The notes: generated by a model from the sequence alone, not told the origin. A stretch of DNA of 23,031 nucleotides from Silene noctiflora (GCA_009801015.1 VHZZ01010104.1:5468-28498), one strand, 5' to 3'. Shown: positions 12,401 to 23,031, numbered from the stretch's first letter. Numbers and translations: made by a program.

Positions 12401-12617
12401 GAAGGTGAATTTAGCAGATATAGGGATAGTTGGGGGTTTGGGTGACGGGACTGATGAGAGAACGAAGGGACCTCCAACATCCTATTACATGGGAACATCA
12501 ATGGGTATGGGATATGGACTTGGTTCAACCAGTCTCAATCCGTCAACACCTTCTCCAGACGATTTCTTGTCAAGCTTCACCAGCAGCCAGCATCAGTTCG
12601 GTGGCTACCAGAAATGA
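6413..12617 (+). CDS. EPSIN1: Clathrin interactor EPSIN1-like (ENTH-domain adaptor)
   Basis: Epsins bind phosphoinositide membranes through the ENTH domain and recruit clathrin and adaptors; plant EPSIN1 acts in Golgi/TGN-to-vacuole traffic. Exons: 6413-6453, 6559-6610, 8132-8211, 8298-8376, 8533-8616, 8723-8868, 8955-9158, 9681-9799, 10391-10590, 11042-11429, 12397-12617. They join with consistent phases to 537 aa, near the roughly 560 aa of Arabidopsis EPSIN1 and far shorter than EPSIN2/3. ENTH domain, residues about 10-155: [48 protein letters not shown] and [11 protein letters not shown]. The rest is disordered, with Ser-rich and acidic stretches ([10 protein letters not shown]), VDLFG/VDLFA repeats, one DPF adaptor motif (383-385), a clathrin-box-like LIDLN (457-461) and a Gly/Met-rich tail. 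Intron 2 (1.5 kb) shows nothing recognisable. Intron 8 (9800-10390) contains decayed repeat-like sequence, and intron 10 holds a SINE. Confidence 0.95.
9890..10130. repeat. Decayed repeat-like sequence in EPSIN intron 8
   Basis: This stretch is richer in ACCC, GGCCCAA and CCCGA phrases than the surrounding AT-rich intron, a composition typical of old plant retrotransposon or MITE relics. I cannot assign a family and see no terminal repeats. Confidence 0.35.
11903..12168 (-). mobile_element. tRNA-derived SINE in EPSIN intron 10
   Basis: Read on the minus strand, it starts GACCACAAGAGTGG. A box-A-like TGGAGTCTAGGGTTAA follows (12156-12141), then a degenerate box B, TCTCAAATTCAAGCC (about 12112-12095). 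A unique body ends GGTTGCGGATTCCTTCGCC, and then a poly(A) tail (T run on plus, 11903-11911). This order (RNA polymerase III boxes, body, A-tail) is that of tRNA-type SINEs, and the wording resembles Amaranthaceae families. Box changes suggest an old copy. Clear target-site duplications were not found. It lies antisense to EPSIN. Confidence 0.75.
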
Positions 12618-12998
12618 TACCTTCATTTAATTTTATTTTCCAAATTATGACGACCTCAATATTTGATTCTTTGTGAGAGGTGGTTAAGTGCAGACCATAT
12701 TTTTGTTGTCAATTCTTAAATTTAAATTGGTGAGTTTGTAGAGCCTTTCTTGTGTATGTCGGCATTGTTTGACGAACCAGTTGTACTGTACGTCGTGATT
12801 GTATCTGGAGAAGTTACAATAATCACTGCCTTTGAATCCACGTGTTCTTAATCAAATACAGTTTCTCGTGTGAGAATGTGGTATGGCTCTCAAGTGAACT
12901 TTACAGTTTGATCAATGTCATAAGGGAGAACATATTTTCTTGATAGCAAGTTTTATGTTAGCATCTTCTTAAATAAAGAAGTGAACTAACATTATCTA
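12618..12998 (+). other. EPSIN 3'UTR and flanking DNA
   Basis: This region follows the EPSIN TGA and is T-rich at first. I see no certain poly(A) signal. An AATAAA at 12972-12977 lies in a 21-base segment (12961-12981) that recurs with one change at 13043-13063 inside the adjacent Helitron. Confidence 0.5.
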
Positions 12999-13648
12999 TC
13001 TACTAAAAGAATAGGTGGATTTAAAATTTTCTCTCTAAAAAAGCATCTTCTTAAATAAGGAAGATTATTACAATTAAGTCCATTTCTGTAAACTAATAAT
13101 TATACTATTTTATTTTATTAACTTATATGAACAATTAATCTTTTAGTAAATGTTCTTGATTAATTAAGCTTGTTTACTAAATAAGGAAACTAATAATTAT
13201 ATTGAGTAAAAATTATATTTCATCAAATTATATTATTTTCACTAAACTCTAAACTATATTCTCTTGATTAAAATATAAATAAAATTAATATAAAACTATA
13301 AATTGCTACATATTTTATTGATGTTGTTACTTGAGAATGACTTGATCCATATTACGTATAAAACAAATTGTAAATCGTTATTACTACTTTTGTGACAAAA
13401 AAAAATTAAGAGAATTTAAAAATTAAAATCATTAGCTTTGTGATATAAAAAATATGTTGTTTAAAATATATTTCGGCACATTACTCAACGAGTCAATGCT
13501 CTTGATTAATTGTCAATTACAACTTTTTTTTTTCCTCACCGTGACGAGAAATATGAACAATTAATAAGATACCACTATTATATAAGTAATTTATTAAAAA
13601 TAAAAAACTCTACATACCATGCATTTTATTGCACGGAAACTAAACTAA
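12999..13648 (+). mobile_element. Non-autonomous Helitron (650 bp)
   Basis: The 5' end is TCTACTAAAAG (12999 on), beginning with the TC of Helitrons. The 3' end is CTAA at 13645-13648, preceded by an imperfect hairpin: arms CCATGCA (13617-13623) and TGCACGG (13630-13636), one mismatch, loop TTTTAT, 8 nt from the terminus. The flanking bases are A (12998) and T (13649), as expected for insertion between A and T without a target duplication. The interior is very AT-rich and non-coding. The 5' end resembles that of the copy at 18068-18588, so they belong to one family. Confidence 0.8.
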
Positions 13649-14731
13649 TTTAAGTACTAAATAAAAACTCGGCAAAATTGATGAAAATGTCCGGTAAAAC
13701 TAAATTTAAATGGAAAAATCTAATTTCCTGGCACCGAGAAGGAATACTAAAACCTAGTTCAAACGTCGAGTCTTTTTGCATCCATGGCTAAATGGTTTAA
13801 ATCAGCCCAACTCAATTCAACATTTGGCAAATTCAAAGGTTTGATTCGTGCTGGACGAATGAAAAACACAACTCTTTCTATTAGAAAGGCAAACCTATAG
13901 GCCTGGCACCAGAAATAATATTGTTTCGGTAAAGTAGAGATCCAAAAGCAATAGTCTTGAATTGTTATTTACAAACTGATTTATTCGAGTATTGTTAGTA
14001 GGACGTCAGAATCTCGAAGACCCAGCCGCCGGATTCCTGTGGCAATGACAATCATGCTCGATTGCGGGTCCACGCTTACCGTTGCTTCTTTTGCGAGGCG
14101 CTCAAGAAGACAGCAAAAATTACTTAAAATAAAAAGTATTTGTTTGGATACAAATTGTCTTCCGAATTTTAGGTTGAAGAGCTGTTGACTAGACTTGCTA
14201 CGAAAAAGATTTAAAAATAATTCACAGAAATTTGTATCCGTATCCCATAGTTCCATCCATTTCCCTTGAGTTGCATCCATCTAAAGTGGACCAAATAAAA
14301 ACAGCTCCTGACCATGTTTTAGGTTGCTTGTAAATCACTCTAATCGATCTAGAAACTAGAAAATTCAAATGTAACCCAGTTTAGTAAAGACCAAGATTCT
14401 TACTTCCACCATCTAATCTGACCAATTCAACCAAAATCTATGAAATTTTGCAGAAGGCAAATGTTAAAACTAGATCTAACCCAATGGTATTAAAATTTCT
14501 GCCTATGGCAGAATAAGGGTACACAGGGTTTAGCCTCGTGTTAAGAGGGGAAAAAACCACGAGTAATTGTGTCGAGATGACCCATAATGAAAATTCATGT
14601 AAAAAGCGACCTGACCGACCACTTACTAAATGGACACACAAGTGATGCCTCTTCTTGGAAGTTCAAATCAACTACCTAGGAAAACAATGGAAGATTATAA
14701 CAAGAAAGCAAAATAATTCAGAATTGTTCCA
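13649..14731. other. Intergenic region between Helitron and exonuclease gene
   Basis: It separates the Helitron from the 3' end of the exonuclease/KH gene. It contains one unrecognised open frame (13981-14280, minus) and otherwise non-coding sequence. A stretch around 14480-14600 with phrases such as GATGACCCATAATGAAAAT looks like repeat relic. Confidence 0.5.
13981..14280 (-). CDS. Unrecognised 99-aa open frame, possible gene fragment
   Basis: It begins MDATQGKWMELWDTDTNF just after a TTTAG splice-acceptor-like sequence and ends LGLRDSDVLLTILE. Residues 60-95 (LLERLAKEATVSVD, then SSMIVIATGIRRL) look more protein-like than the middle, and the local GC content is higher at 13990-14100. I do not recognise a family. 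It may be a captured or relict exon pair or a chance frame. No promoter or continuation is visible. Confidence 0.25.
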   Translation of the reverse strand: MDATQGKWMELWDTDTNFCELFLNLFRSKSSQQLFNLKFGRQFVSKQILFILSNFCCLLERLAKEATVSVDPQSSMIVIATGIRRLGLRDSDVLLTILE

Positions 14732-14737
14732 TTTATT
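14732..14737 (-). terminator. Poly(A) signal AATAAA of the exonuclease/KH gene
   Basis: AATAAA on the minus strand lies about 60 nt beyond the TGA (14801-14799), a suitable position for the near-upstream element of plant polyadenylation. Confidence 0.55.
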
Positions 14738-14798
14738 CTTTTTGAGATGGTAGGTATATCAGTACACTCAAAAAGCAGCAGGGCAACTATTTTGTTCA

Positions 14799-17700
14799 TC
14801 ACATGTCCAGCATTCTTCCCCTTATCATGGCTTCCGCTTTTCTCACTTGCTTCACCGGCCCTATAATAAACACCTGCACACCCAAACATTACAGTGATCA
14901 GAACCCTATCACACGATATTGGCCACCTGTATATATCCACCGATTAATCAAGAAATGAAAATTGCATTGTCATTACAACAACAGAGTACTCCACAAAATA
15001 ACAGGTTAGTGAACTGTTTTTCTTTATTGCAAGATTTACGTAATATACCAAAGCCAAAAGTGCACTAACGTAATTCATCCACTCTGTTGCTCACTTCATA
15101 AAGCTCCGGTCTTTGCAAAGTTTTTATGTATTTGTTCTTCTAGATCTCAATTTCACTTGTGGCTTTATCATCTATGCATAAAGAAAAGGGTAGAATTCTA
15201 TGGTACATTCGTAAACGAAATATGCTGATTCGTGGGTTGATAGGATGGACATGACATATAGATATTTTTCTTTAAAAAAAAAGTAGTAATGTATCTCTAA
15301 TGTCAAACATGCAACAGATTTAAAAGAAAATCGTCAGGCTTCTTAAATCTTTGTTCTCACCTTATCAGGGGGACCCTTGGAACCTCCAATCAATATCTCC
15401 GCACTGAAAAATAAATAGCACATTCAATTTATGAGGGGCTTTTTCTATATCTAACGAACATTATTAAGATATGTGAAGGGGATTGATTAAAAATATATCA
15501 CCAAAAGCATTTGAGTTCAAAGCTCTTTTAAAGTTAAATTAATCCAAAAGAAACGACAGAAATAGGGCGGGAAATGTACTTGCAAGATTCCTTGATTGAC
15601 AAAATAGAAGCTCCTTTTCTACCAATTACACGTCCCATTTTCCCAGGCGGAACATCAAGAACAGACAGAATTTCTTCTTCAGGGTCTTTTCCATCGACAG
15701 GTAGCGGTACATCATCTGAAATACACACAGAGCCCATCAAATGGCCGAATCATTGTCATGAACCAATTATTTTCTATATCCACGAGAGAATGAGCTCGAA
15801 TATAAGACGCTAGTGATTGTCATATCATAGAGGCATTTTCATCCTAGCTTTTGAACTTTCATTTCTGTGGTACACAGTGGATTGTTTCCTTTATTTCATA
15901 GAGGCATTTTTATCCTAGCAACATCACTTTGTTTTGACAAGTAATAATCAGTATCAATTAAAGGATGCAAGGGGGTGATCCTATGTACAAGATTTACCGA
16001 GTTATTGTCGTGACACCATTACTTGACTCCAACTATACAACTTCAAAAAGTGAATTTTAAAATCAAAAATTTGATTGCCAACGAACCTTAAAATAGCAAA
16101 AGCTTCATATATTTTACTTCATTAGCTAAACTAAATGACCTAAGTTGCAAAGCAACTGATAACTGAAAAAGGCAGAATTACGGAATGGGAAGAAGCAGAT
16201 TGAGGAGAATCATGACCCAGTAACATAAATTTTTGAAACACAGCCCCAAAAGACAAAATCCCAGCCATCGATGCCATTTATCTAAAAACTAAACAAAAAG
16301 TATCTTGAGTCTTGACATCTTGTAGGTGGTTTAACAATAACACATTTTTTTTAGTAAAATCGCATGTTATTTACCCGAATTACCCCAACATAAATTGTTT
16401 TCATTAAGGATTTATGCAAAAATAACATGAAGTTTATAACAATGCTTATATAAAACGGTCTTGTATAAGCATTTGTAAACTAAAATACGGTGGTATGCCG
16501 ACACAAACCTGGAATAGGAGGTAAAGCCGGCCAATCAGCAAAATGGTTGTCACTGATACAGAAACAGCGACAATACAGAGCACCACGAACTGCAAGATGC
16601 CATAAGGACTGGGCATTCAGCTTTTCCATCATTTTATGATAGATGTATAGCAGAAAACGAACATCATCAGCTGCAGCTCGAATCATAAGTTCAGACAACG
16701 GTCTGTATGTCCAGAATTTTGGGTCCTAGAAAGGGAATGAAGATAAATTACATCACAACTCACAAGAGAGCAACATATGGGATGAACTAGCCAAAAAAGA
16801 GCAAGAGTGCATTAACAAGTTACACGGCTACACCAGATACAATAACAGAAACCAACAAGATGTTCCAGAATATATATAAAGACTAAAAGATATGTAGAGA
16901 AAATATATGGATTGAAAACAAATTATAATAAAAACTCACTTCACTAATATATTATCAAATGTTGAACGAAATGGCTGACCGCTGACAAGAACCCTAATAA
17001 GCCAGAAATTTACATCTTTCTTCTTGTAACAGACTAACAGGTATCCTAATAGATGGTGTGATATCAATGAACATGGAAGGTAAGTAAAACAGGACATGCT
17101 AAACAAGTAATGGCAGTGCTTCGCTTGGTGACAGTCACAAGCATCCATATAATCATATGCCAAGTAAGCCACGTCGACCATTAAATAACAGTTAAAAAAG
17201 ATTCTAAAAAGAAAGAAAAAACTGTCAATTTCATCATTAGAAAATTTCTTGAACCTGACAGTGATGAGAATCCCTCTTCAAGCTAAATAAAAAGTATACA
17301 TTACAAACCAAAATAGATGATAGAGGTTTTGGCAGCTAACCAACGTTAAAGGATTGGCAATGGTTTACATATTGCAACAAACTGCACGGTACAATATAAA
17401 CAACAAAATAAGGAAAAAGAAAAGAACTCCATTGAAGAAAACTTTTGGAAGAAAACGTGTTGTTTCAAGTTTCAACTATGGCTCAAGCAACAAATAGTCA
17501 AATACCAAACCTGAACTAAGATGTAACTAACTACACTCACCTGCCTTAAAAGAATGCGAACCTCCTCCTTCTCCAGATAAGAAATCCCTGGAGCAAGAAA
17601 AATGTACGTGAGTATTCCAAAAATAGAACTTCAGTTCCATAAAATGGGTGCATGAACATAGGCCTTGCATAAAAAATGAGCCGCAATGAGGGTGCAAAGA

Positions 17701-20700
17701 ACCACAGGCATTGAGCCCCTAACCTTAAACAACAGCTCGTAAACCTGAGGGTAATAGGAATATAGGATAGAACGATTTTATTATTTTTATACACTTTACT
17801 ACCTTTTCAATTTCGTCTCTCAACGAATGGTTTCACACTAGTATTCCTTCAAGATTTTGCTAAAACCATCGATTGACCAGATATTACTCGCAAAATTTTG
17901 GTTGACCAGAGAAAGTTCATACAGAGAGAAAAATCCAGAGAAAGCAATTGCACTGAAGTTCCTCATAGAAAGTTCTCATAACGCAAATCCACAATGACGG
18001 ATCATGTTAGCTGCCCCCAAACAATTTAAGACTGAGGCCTTGTCATTGCTGTTGGTGTGTTAAGCAACTAGTATAGATCCCGCGTCATTGCGCGGTATAT
18101 AAAGTTTTTATTTTTTTTAGTGTATTAAATTTGCACACCATAAATATTTAATATTTATCTCTTTTGTATTTTGATATGAAACAAAAAATTTGAAATGGAA
18201 AACTAATTAAAGAGAATTAAGCTAAGGTGTGATTTTTTTTAAATGAATTTTTTTGTCACAAAACTAATAATAAATACTAAATATGTGTCAAATTATTATC
18301 TACAGTAATATATTATTGCATTATTAAAAAAATTAGCAACATCTACGGTAATATATTATTGCATTATTAAAAAAATTAACAACTTAAAGTTTATAGTTTA
18401 AAACCAATTTTAATTTATTTTAATGAAAAAATCATAATTATGAATTTAATTAAATGATTAGAGTTTAATTATAAGAATATATGCATTGAAAATATAATAA
18501 TGTAATGAAATAAAGTTTTACTTATTGCCTTATTTAGTTAGATGCCTTTCGGAGGGAAAACTAAGAGAATTTTTATTCTCTTAGTAGTAAGGGGGATGAA
18601 TTTTTAAAAGCTTCCTCCACACAAGAAAGGAGTAACAGTTTCCCTAATTGTAATGGAAGTAGATTTCTGTTTCGCATAACCACGTCCAAATTTTGATACT
18701 TTGTACCTCCAGCCTCCCCTAATTATAATGAATCTTCCTTCTCTTTCAACCGCAATTTTCTACAACTCTACATCTCTTCAGCATAAAACAGTAGAGCAGC
18801 TTTCTCCAATTTTTGCATGTTCCTAACTCAGCTAAAGTTTACCCCAAATGTCCTGGTAAGAATTTGGACAGATATCTATAACAAAAGTATGACATATAAG
18901 GATATAACAGGTGCAGTGGTTCGAACCAAGTTTTCTAGCCATTATTTGTCCTCATGAATGAACGTCAACCAATTCAAGAAGATAGGGAGACAGTGCATAG
19001 GCTAGCTATGCAAATCAAAAACAGCGATGCTTTAAATTTTATGGCAATAATATTGAAGTGCATCATCTATAATTCTATAAACGACAGAAAAAACGTGAAT
19101 TGTAGGAGCTTTTACCCTCTCTCATCCAAATTCCACGTAACTTGCAAGTTGCAATCCATAGGATAGACAAGTGAGTGAGGCAAAAACAAGTTTTGGCGGA
19201 AGTCTCAACCTTAGCAGAAGGTAAGCCCATTCTAGAAAAAGAATCGTGTTAAGAGAATCCCCTCTCCCAAACAGCCAAAGATGCTAACATCTTGGTCCAA
19301 GAGGAAGCTAAAATAGAAAAAAAGGGGTGAGAATAAATTGACTGGGGCGCAGAAAAGCTTGAAGTTTGAATTAGCATAGAGCGTCAGTCTTGGATGATCA
19401 TGTACAGGTTAATAATTTTCAAATCTTACAAGTATGGATTCCAAAATACGCCACATATAATAGGAACACCTCTTACAGTAACTTTTAGCCCAAATGATAA
19501 AAAAATACTTTCACTCCAAAAACATTCAGCTACAGGCCTGAAAACAAGGGCTAATGTAACAAATATGTTAAACACAATAGAAATTTGGTGTTGTATAGAA
19601 CAACAATGTTGAGATTGATAAATCTATGTGTTGAGGTTAAAGTCATTTGTTTAACGCAAAGTTTTTGATTCCTGTAACATACTCCCTGATGTGCCAGATA
19701 AACAAGGAAAGCCCACTGTGTGAAATTCACAGTCAACATTCCTAGATGCAAGCACCATAGCCCATAAACAAAAGGCCACAATAGAAATGAATACCATGAC
19801 AAGTTCAATACCACAATAGCGTGGATCAGCAAGAAGACCAACAAAGGAGATATAGTCATCAGGCACTCTTGATCGTCCTTCCTGTTCTTCGATCAAGGAA
19901 TATGCAATCTGAGAAAAAAAAGAATTATATCAGCATAGATAAAAAAAGAAAACATATATTCAAAGCATCGCCAAGATAGATTCTACTCGCGCAAGGGAGA
20001 AGGCAAGAGTTATAGAAAAGCATGATTCCCGAATTTCCCACCGTAATCACTCTTGCAACTAAAACAAATTGCCAAAGTTACAACTATACTACTCAGCAAC
20101 AATATTACCTCGGTGCCTCGAGGGCTCCTGCTGATAGCAGGGTAAGGGGGGTTGCATGTATGCAGCCTTACCCCTATCGGCCCTATGCTAACAACACAGA
20201 GACTGTTTACGAAATGAGCTAACTGAAATTGCAGAAAACCCAGCCCCTAATTATTGTGGACGTTACATGGTAGTTGTTTATTAGATAGTGCTGTTCATAA
20301 GAGTTTTACAAGATACTCACCTGGGTGTCCATAACATTCTGCAACTTGATTCCAAATTGAAAATACAAAGCCTACAAAGAAAAGGTATTACAAAAGCCAT
20401 GATGGACAGTTGGGAGCAAAAAGATAATATGGGAGTGTAAAGTACTCGGCAGTGGACAAGTTGATTACCTCACTATCACGTTTGCAGTCATGAATGACTT
20501 TAGTTACATAATTAGATTCAAGAGCAGGCTTACATGCTTCGACAAGCATGTCTCCACCTTCTATAGCATCCACAAGATATATAGCATCAGGAAATGCTAG
20601 CTGTAGTTTAGAGAAATGCAACCCAAATTTAAGACTCGAACCATGAAAATTAATGAATCACAAACCACGAAGTGAAAGTAATGCAATCACTTAAAATGTT

Positions 20701-22428
20701 CAATCAAAAATATTAGCCAACTAAAGAGGAAGGATAAAAGAACAAAGGTCATACAGATATATTGGTGCACCCGACAAAACAATTTTGTTGTAGTTGTCAA
20801 AGTGAGGAAAACAAGAATAAAAAAAAGTTAACATTCCAGCGATTTACTGTTTAACTTTAGATAATAGAGTGAACCAGTGATAATAGTCCACTACTACTCA
20901 AACATGATACCTTATATCTAAAAGCACAAAAGCACATACTCTTCCATACTTATTTTACTTGGTCAGAGTGTGTCTTACCTGCATAATACAAAGACTCCCA
21001 TCACGACATAGGTCAACACCTTCACAATCGAACCCAATAACCAGCTTCGTAAGAGAGGAGGGTTCTAGGAATTCCACTGGAAGCTGGGAAGCATCAGTCA
21101 CAATATGGATTGGCACGAGTTGAGCACCTTCTGGATCTATTCCACCTATTGATATGCAACATTTGCTCTAGTCATTTAACATAGTAAGTGGTATACAACA
21201 ATAATTATTAAAAAAAAAAAAAAAAGCATCTTGTCTCCTCCCTTGAATAAAAAAAGGGCAGGTCTCACACAACAAAAACATCTGGTTAACAAGCATACGG
21301 AGACATGATGGTTACAAGAAAAGCAACGTCCTTGTTGCAACATGCAAGTGATAGCTAACCACAATCTAGCCATCTAGGTCCTAAGTCCTCCCTGCTAGGT
21401 GGCTGACCACGTGTTAGATCACATGGTGCCCTAACGACATGGTCTCATACATAGTCACAAAATTGCTTCATATTATTTGCCACCCCTTGGCACCTCACAG
21501 AATACAAGTGGACTTTTCAAACCCCATTCCTGAACAAGCACACTTGATTGTGTAGCTTTTCGCACAAAAAGCTTCCGAAAAGAAAGAAAAGTGCATTTTG
21601 TTGGCATGATTAGTAATTTCAATCCCTCTAAGTAATCCGCTAAACTACTCACAATCAACCAAAACCCTCAATAATCCAAGTTTTACAATAACACTGCAAT
21701 GTGTAGACCACGTGCAGTTGCTTCCAAAGAGAACACCTGCGGACAATTTTGCACTGAAATAACTTGGATTCTTAATACCATTTCATAAACTGAAACCAAA
21801 AACAGGCAAACTCAAACAATTCAAATTGGCAAAATCGATACTACCCCAGTTACCAAAATCTGATCGTAAAATAAACTAAATGGTTCAAAACTTGTAACTC
21901 AATTCCATGACCCAAATCGAAACTAACCCACCAAGAAACGTCTGCGCTAGCTTATTATGCGAATTCACGGTTAAACTAGCAAGAAGTAACAAGACTGATC
22001 CAACTTCAAAGAAATAAAACACACTCAGAAAATTAATGAATAGAAAAATCATCAAAAAGGCAAAGTTTTGTGCCCCACATTAGCCACATATTCACTTCAA
22101 CTAATTGATCAACGAGAAAAACATACATCAACAAAAACTCAAGAACCCTTTTCCTCAAATAACCCCAAAAAAAATCAACAAGAAAAAGATCATCAACAAT
22201 GACATCACCAGTTTGACAAAAAAAAAAAACACAAACCCATTTCCCAAAATCAACCATGAATCAAGTACAGAAAGCATGAATTAGCATTAATAGAACTAAA
22301 ACTAATAGGTTTTAACCATGAAAATATGATCAATAAATTACAAATAAAATGTTGAATAAGGGAAAAAGAAAACCTGGGTCGGAAGGCAAAGGAACATGAG
22401 CATGGTGGGAAGGAGTATGGTCCGCCAT
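14799..22428 (-). CDS. 3'-5' exonuclease domain and KH domain-containing protein
   Basis: A predicted DEDD-type exonuclease joined to an RNA-binding KH domain, as in Arabidopsis At2g25910. Exons (minus strand): 22428-22374, 21145-20979, 20600-20469, 20371-20321, 19908-19812, 17587-17541, 16725-16509, 15715-15580, 15403-15361, 14873-14799. They join in phase to 339 aa. The exonuclease fold covers residues about 30-235. Motif I is FDCEG (Asp58, Glu60), motif II is HDCKRD (Asp112, Asp116), and motif III is AAADDVRFLL (Asp203/204). The Tyr or His usually found four residues before the last Asp is Ala or Arg here, so activity is uncertain. The KH domain, about 271-335, has GRKG (287-290) and ILIGGSKGPPDKVFIIGP. 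No signal or transit peptide is evident. Intron 5 (2.2 kb) holds a Helitron, intron 4 an Au-SINE and intron 7 a hairpin. Intron 1 (1.2 kb) shows only AT-rich, low-complexity DNA. Confidence 0.93.
16441..16473. repeat. Perfect 10-bp hairpin in exonuclease/KH intron 7
   Basis: Arms AATGCTTATA (16441-16450) and TATAAGCATT (16464-16473) are exact inverted repeats around a 13-nt loop containing AAACGGTCTT. Such an end-like phrase is common in small plant MITEs, so this may be a MITE remnant. Confidence 0.5.
18068..18588 (-). mobile_element. Non-autonomous Helitron in exonuclease/KH intron 5
   Basis: On the minus strand the 3' terminus is CTAG (18071-18068), followed by T. A GC hairpin precedes it: arms CCGCG (18080-18084) and CGCGG (18091-18095), loop of six. 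The 5' end lies near 18588, reading TACTACTAAGAGAATA, and resembles the 5' end of the Helitron at 12999, including the later GGCATCT and AAATAAGG phrases. The expected leading TC appears mutated or displaced, so the right boundary is approximate. The element lies in the same sense as the host gene and is non-coding. Confidence 0.75.
18298..18383. repeat. 43-bp tandem duplication inside the Helitron
   Basis: Copies 18298-18340 and 18341-18383 are adjacent, each starting ATCTAC and ending CAAC, and differ at two positions. Confidence 0.9.
20092..20210 (-). mobile_element. Au-type SINE, 5'-truncated, in exonuclease/KH intron 4
   Basis: On the minus strand it reads ACAGTCTCTGTGTTG, then GGGGTAAGGCTGCATACAT, CAACCCCCCTTACCCTGC, GGAGCCCTCGAGGCACCGAG, and ends GGTAATATTGTTG. 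This order matches the well-known plant Au SINE 3' region. The tRNA-like head with boxes A and B is not visible, so the copy appears truncated or decayed at its 5' side. Confidence 0.75.
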
Positions 22429-22507
22429 CTGATCAGACCATAGCACAAATGATCGGCTTTTAATTTTATTTTTTTGGCTCAAACCCCCTCTCTATATATT
22501 CTACTCC

Positions 22508-22515
22508 TATTTATA
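22508..22515 (-). promoter_or_regulatory. TATA box of the exonuclease/KH gene
   Basis: TATAAATA on the minus strand lies 80 bp upstream of the ATG. That would put the start of transcription near 22480 and give a leader of about 50 nt. A second, weaker TATATA-like run lies at about 22492-22498. Confidence 0.6.
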
Positions 22516-22910
22516 CTGCTTTTTAATTTGAAAATTTCACCCCTTTACTTACTTTTATGCCTTTATTATTGCTTTTACAATTTACAATTTTTTGCCTTTT
22601 TAATTAGTTATTGGGTGTAAGAATCAAGAGTGTGGTCCACCCATGATAGCTAACAATCAGGACGGTTATATCCGTTTTATCTTTAAATCTTTAAATTAGG
22701 TTTAGAAACTGTAATTAGGTAATAAGTAAAATAATTGTTTTTGCAATCGGTCTTACTAAATGAAATGTGTGACCTGTTTTTTTTGTTTAAAACGGATATA
22801 TGATCTTAAATAAAATAAAAAATAAAAAATTGTGGAACTCAAAAGACTAGATCTTAAACCGTCTTTCAGAAGTCTTTGTATATATAAAGTCACTAGTTAA
22901 TTGTTATTTA
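22516..22910. other. Upstream region of the exonuclease/KH gene
   Basis: AT-rich with no coding frame. An 11-bp inverted repeat (22669-22679 and 22788-22798, TATCCGTTTTA) may mark a small decayed element. Promoter motifs other than the TATA box cannot be assigned with confidence. Confidence 0.45.
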
Positions 22911-23031
22911 CTAGTATAGATCCCGCGCCACTGCGCGGTATATATAGAGATTTTATTTTTGAAGATATTATTTAAATCGCCATTTTATTAATATTTAATA
23001 TTTTACTCCATTTTATTTTGATATAAAAAAA
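22911..23031 (-). mobile_element. Helitron 3' end, running off the window
   Basis: CTAG at 22914-22911 on the minus strand (followed by T) is preceded by a GC hairpin, CCGCGC (22923-22928) and GCGCGG (22933-22938), loop CACT. The terminus is nearly identical to that of the copy at 18068 over about 30 bp. The body continues past the right edge. Confidence 0.75.

Noticed and set aside
14695..14940. 81-aa minus-strand frame across the last exon
   Set aside because: It overlaps the true final exon in the wrong frame; the correct frame encodes the KH domain end and stops at 14799.
22033..22257. 74-aa Phe/Val-rich minus-strand frame
   Set aside because: It lies in intron 1 of the exonuclease/KH gene; its hydrophobic look comes from T-rich intron sequence.

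Overview
This is plant nuclear DNA. It is AT-rich, with long GT-AG introns, plastid/mitochondrial-type nuclear genes and dense remnants of plant transposons. The style of the transposase relic and of the SINEs suggests a core eudicot, possibly Caryophyllales (Amaranthaceae or a relative). That placement is inference only. Three complete host genes can be assembled exon by exon with consistent splice phases.

Layout, left to right. (1) About 60-2945, minus strand: a decayed Mutator-like (MULE, FAR1-type) transposase gene whose C-terminus carries an OTU-like cysteine-protease domain. It has at least three stop codons, several frame changes and an in-frame 21-bp duplication. Its intron holds a compact array of 32-bp direct and inverted repeats. 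(2) 3222-5334, plus strand: GATC, the small subunit of organellar Glu-tRNA(Gln) amidotransferase, five coding exons, 138 aa. It starts only 276 bp from the transposase start, in divergent orientation. (3) 6413-12617, plus strand: an EPSIN1-type clathrin adaptor (ENTH domain), eleven coding exons, 537 aa, with a 5'UTR intron and a SINE in its last intron. (4) 12999-13648: a 650-bp non-autonomous Helitron with both ends and the A/T target site recognisable. (5) 14799-22428, minus strand: a 3'-5' exonuclease (DEDD) plus KH-domain protein, ten coding exons, 339 aa. Its introns carry a second Helitron, an Au-type SINE and a MITE-like hairpin. (6) At the right edge, the 3' terminus of a third, related Helitron begins at 22911 and runs out of the window.

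The three host genes have unrelated jobs (organellar translation, vesicle trafficking, RNA/DNA processing), and nothing suggests they act together. The unusual material is in the mobile DNA: the OTU-fused transposase relic, the palindromic intron array and the Helitron family with three copies in 10 kb. I found no convincing new multi-gene system. All exon coordinates were worked out by hand from splice signals and reading frame and have not been checked against transcripts.
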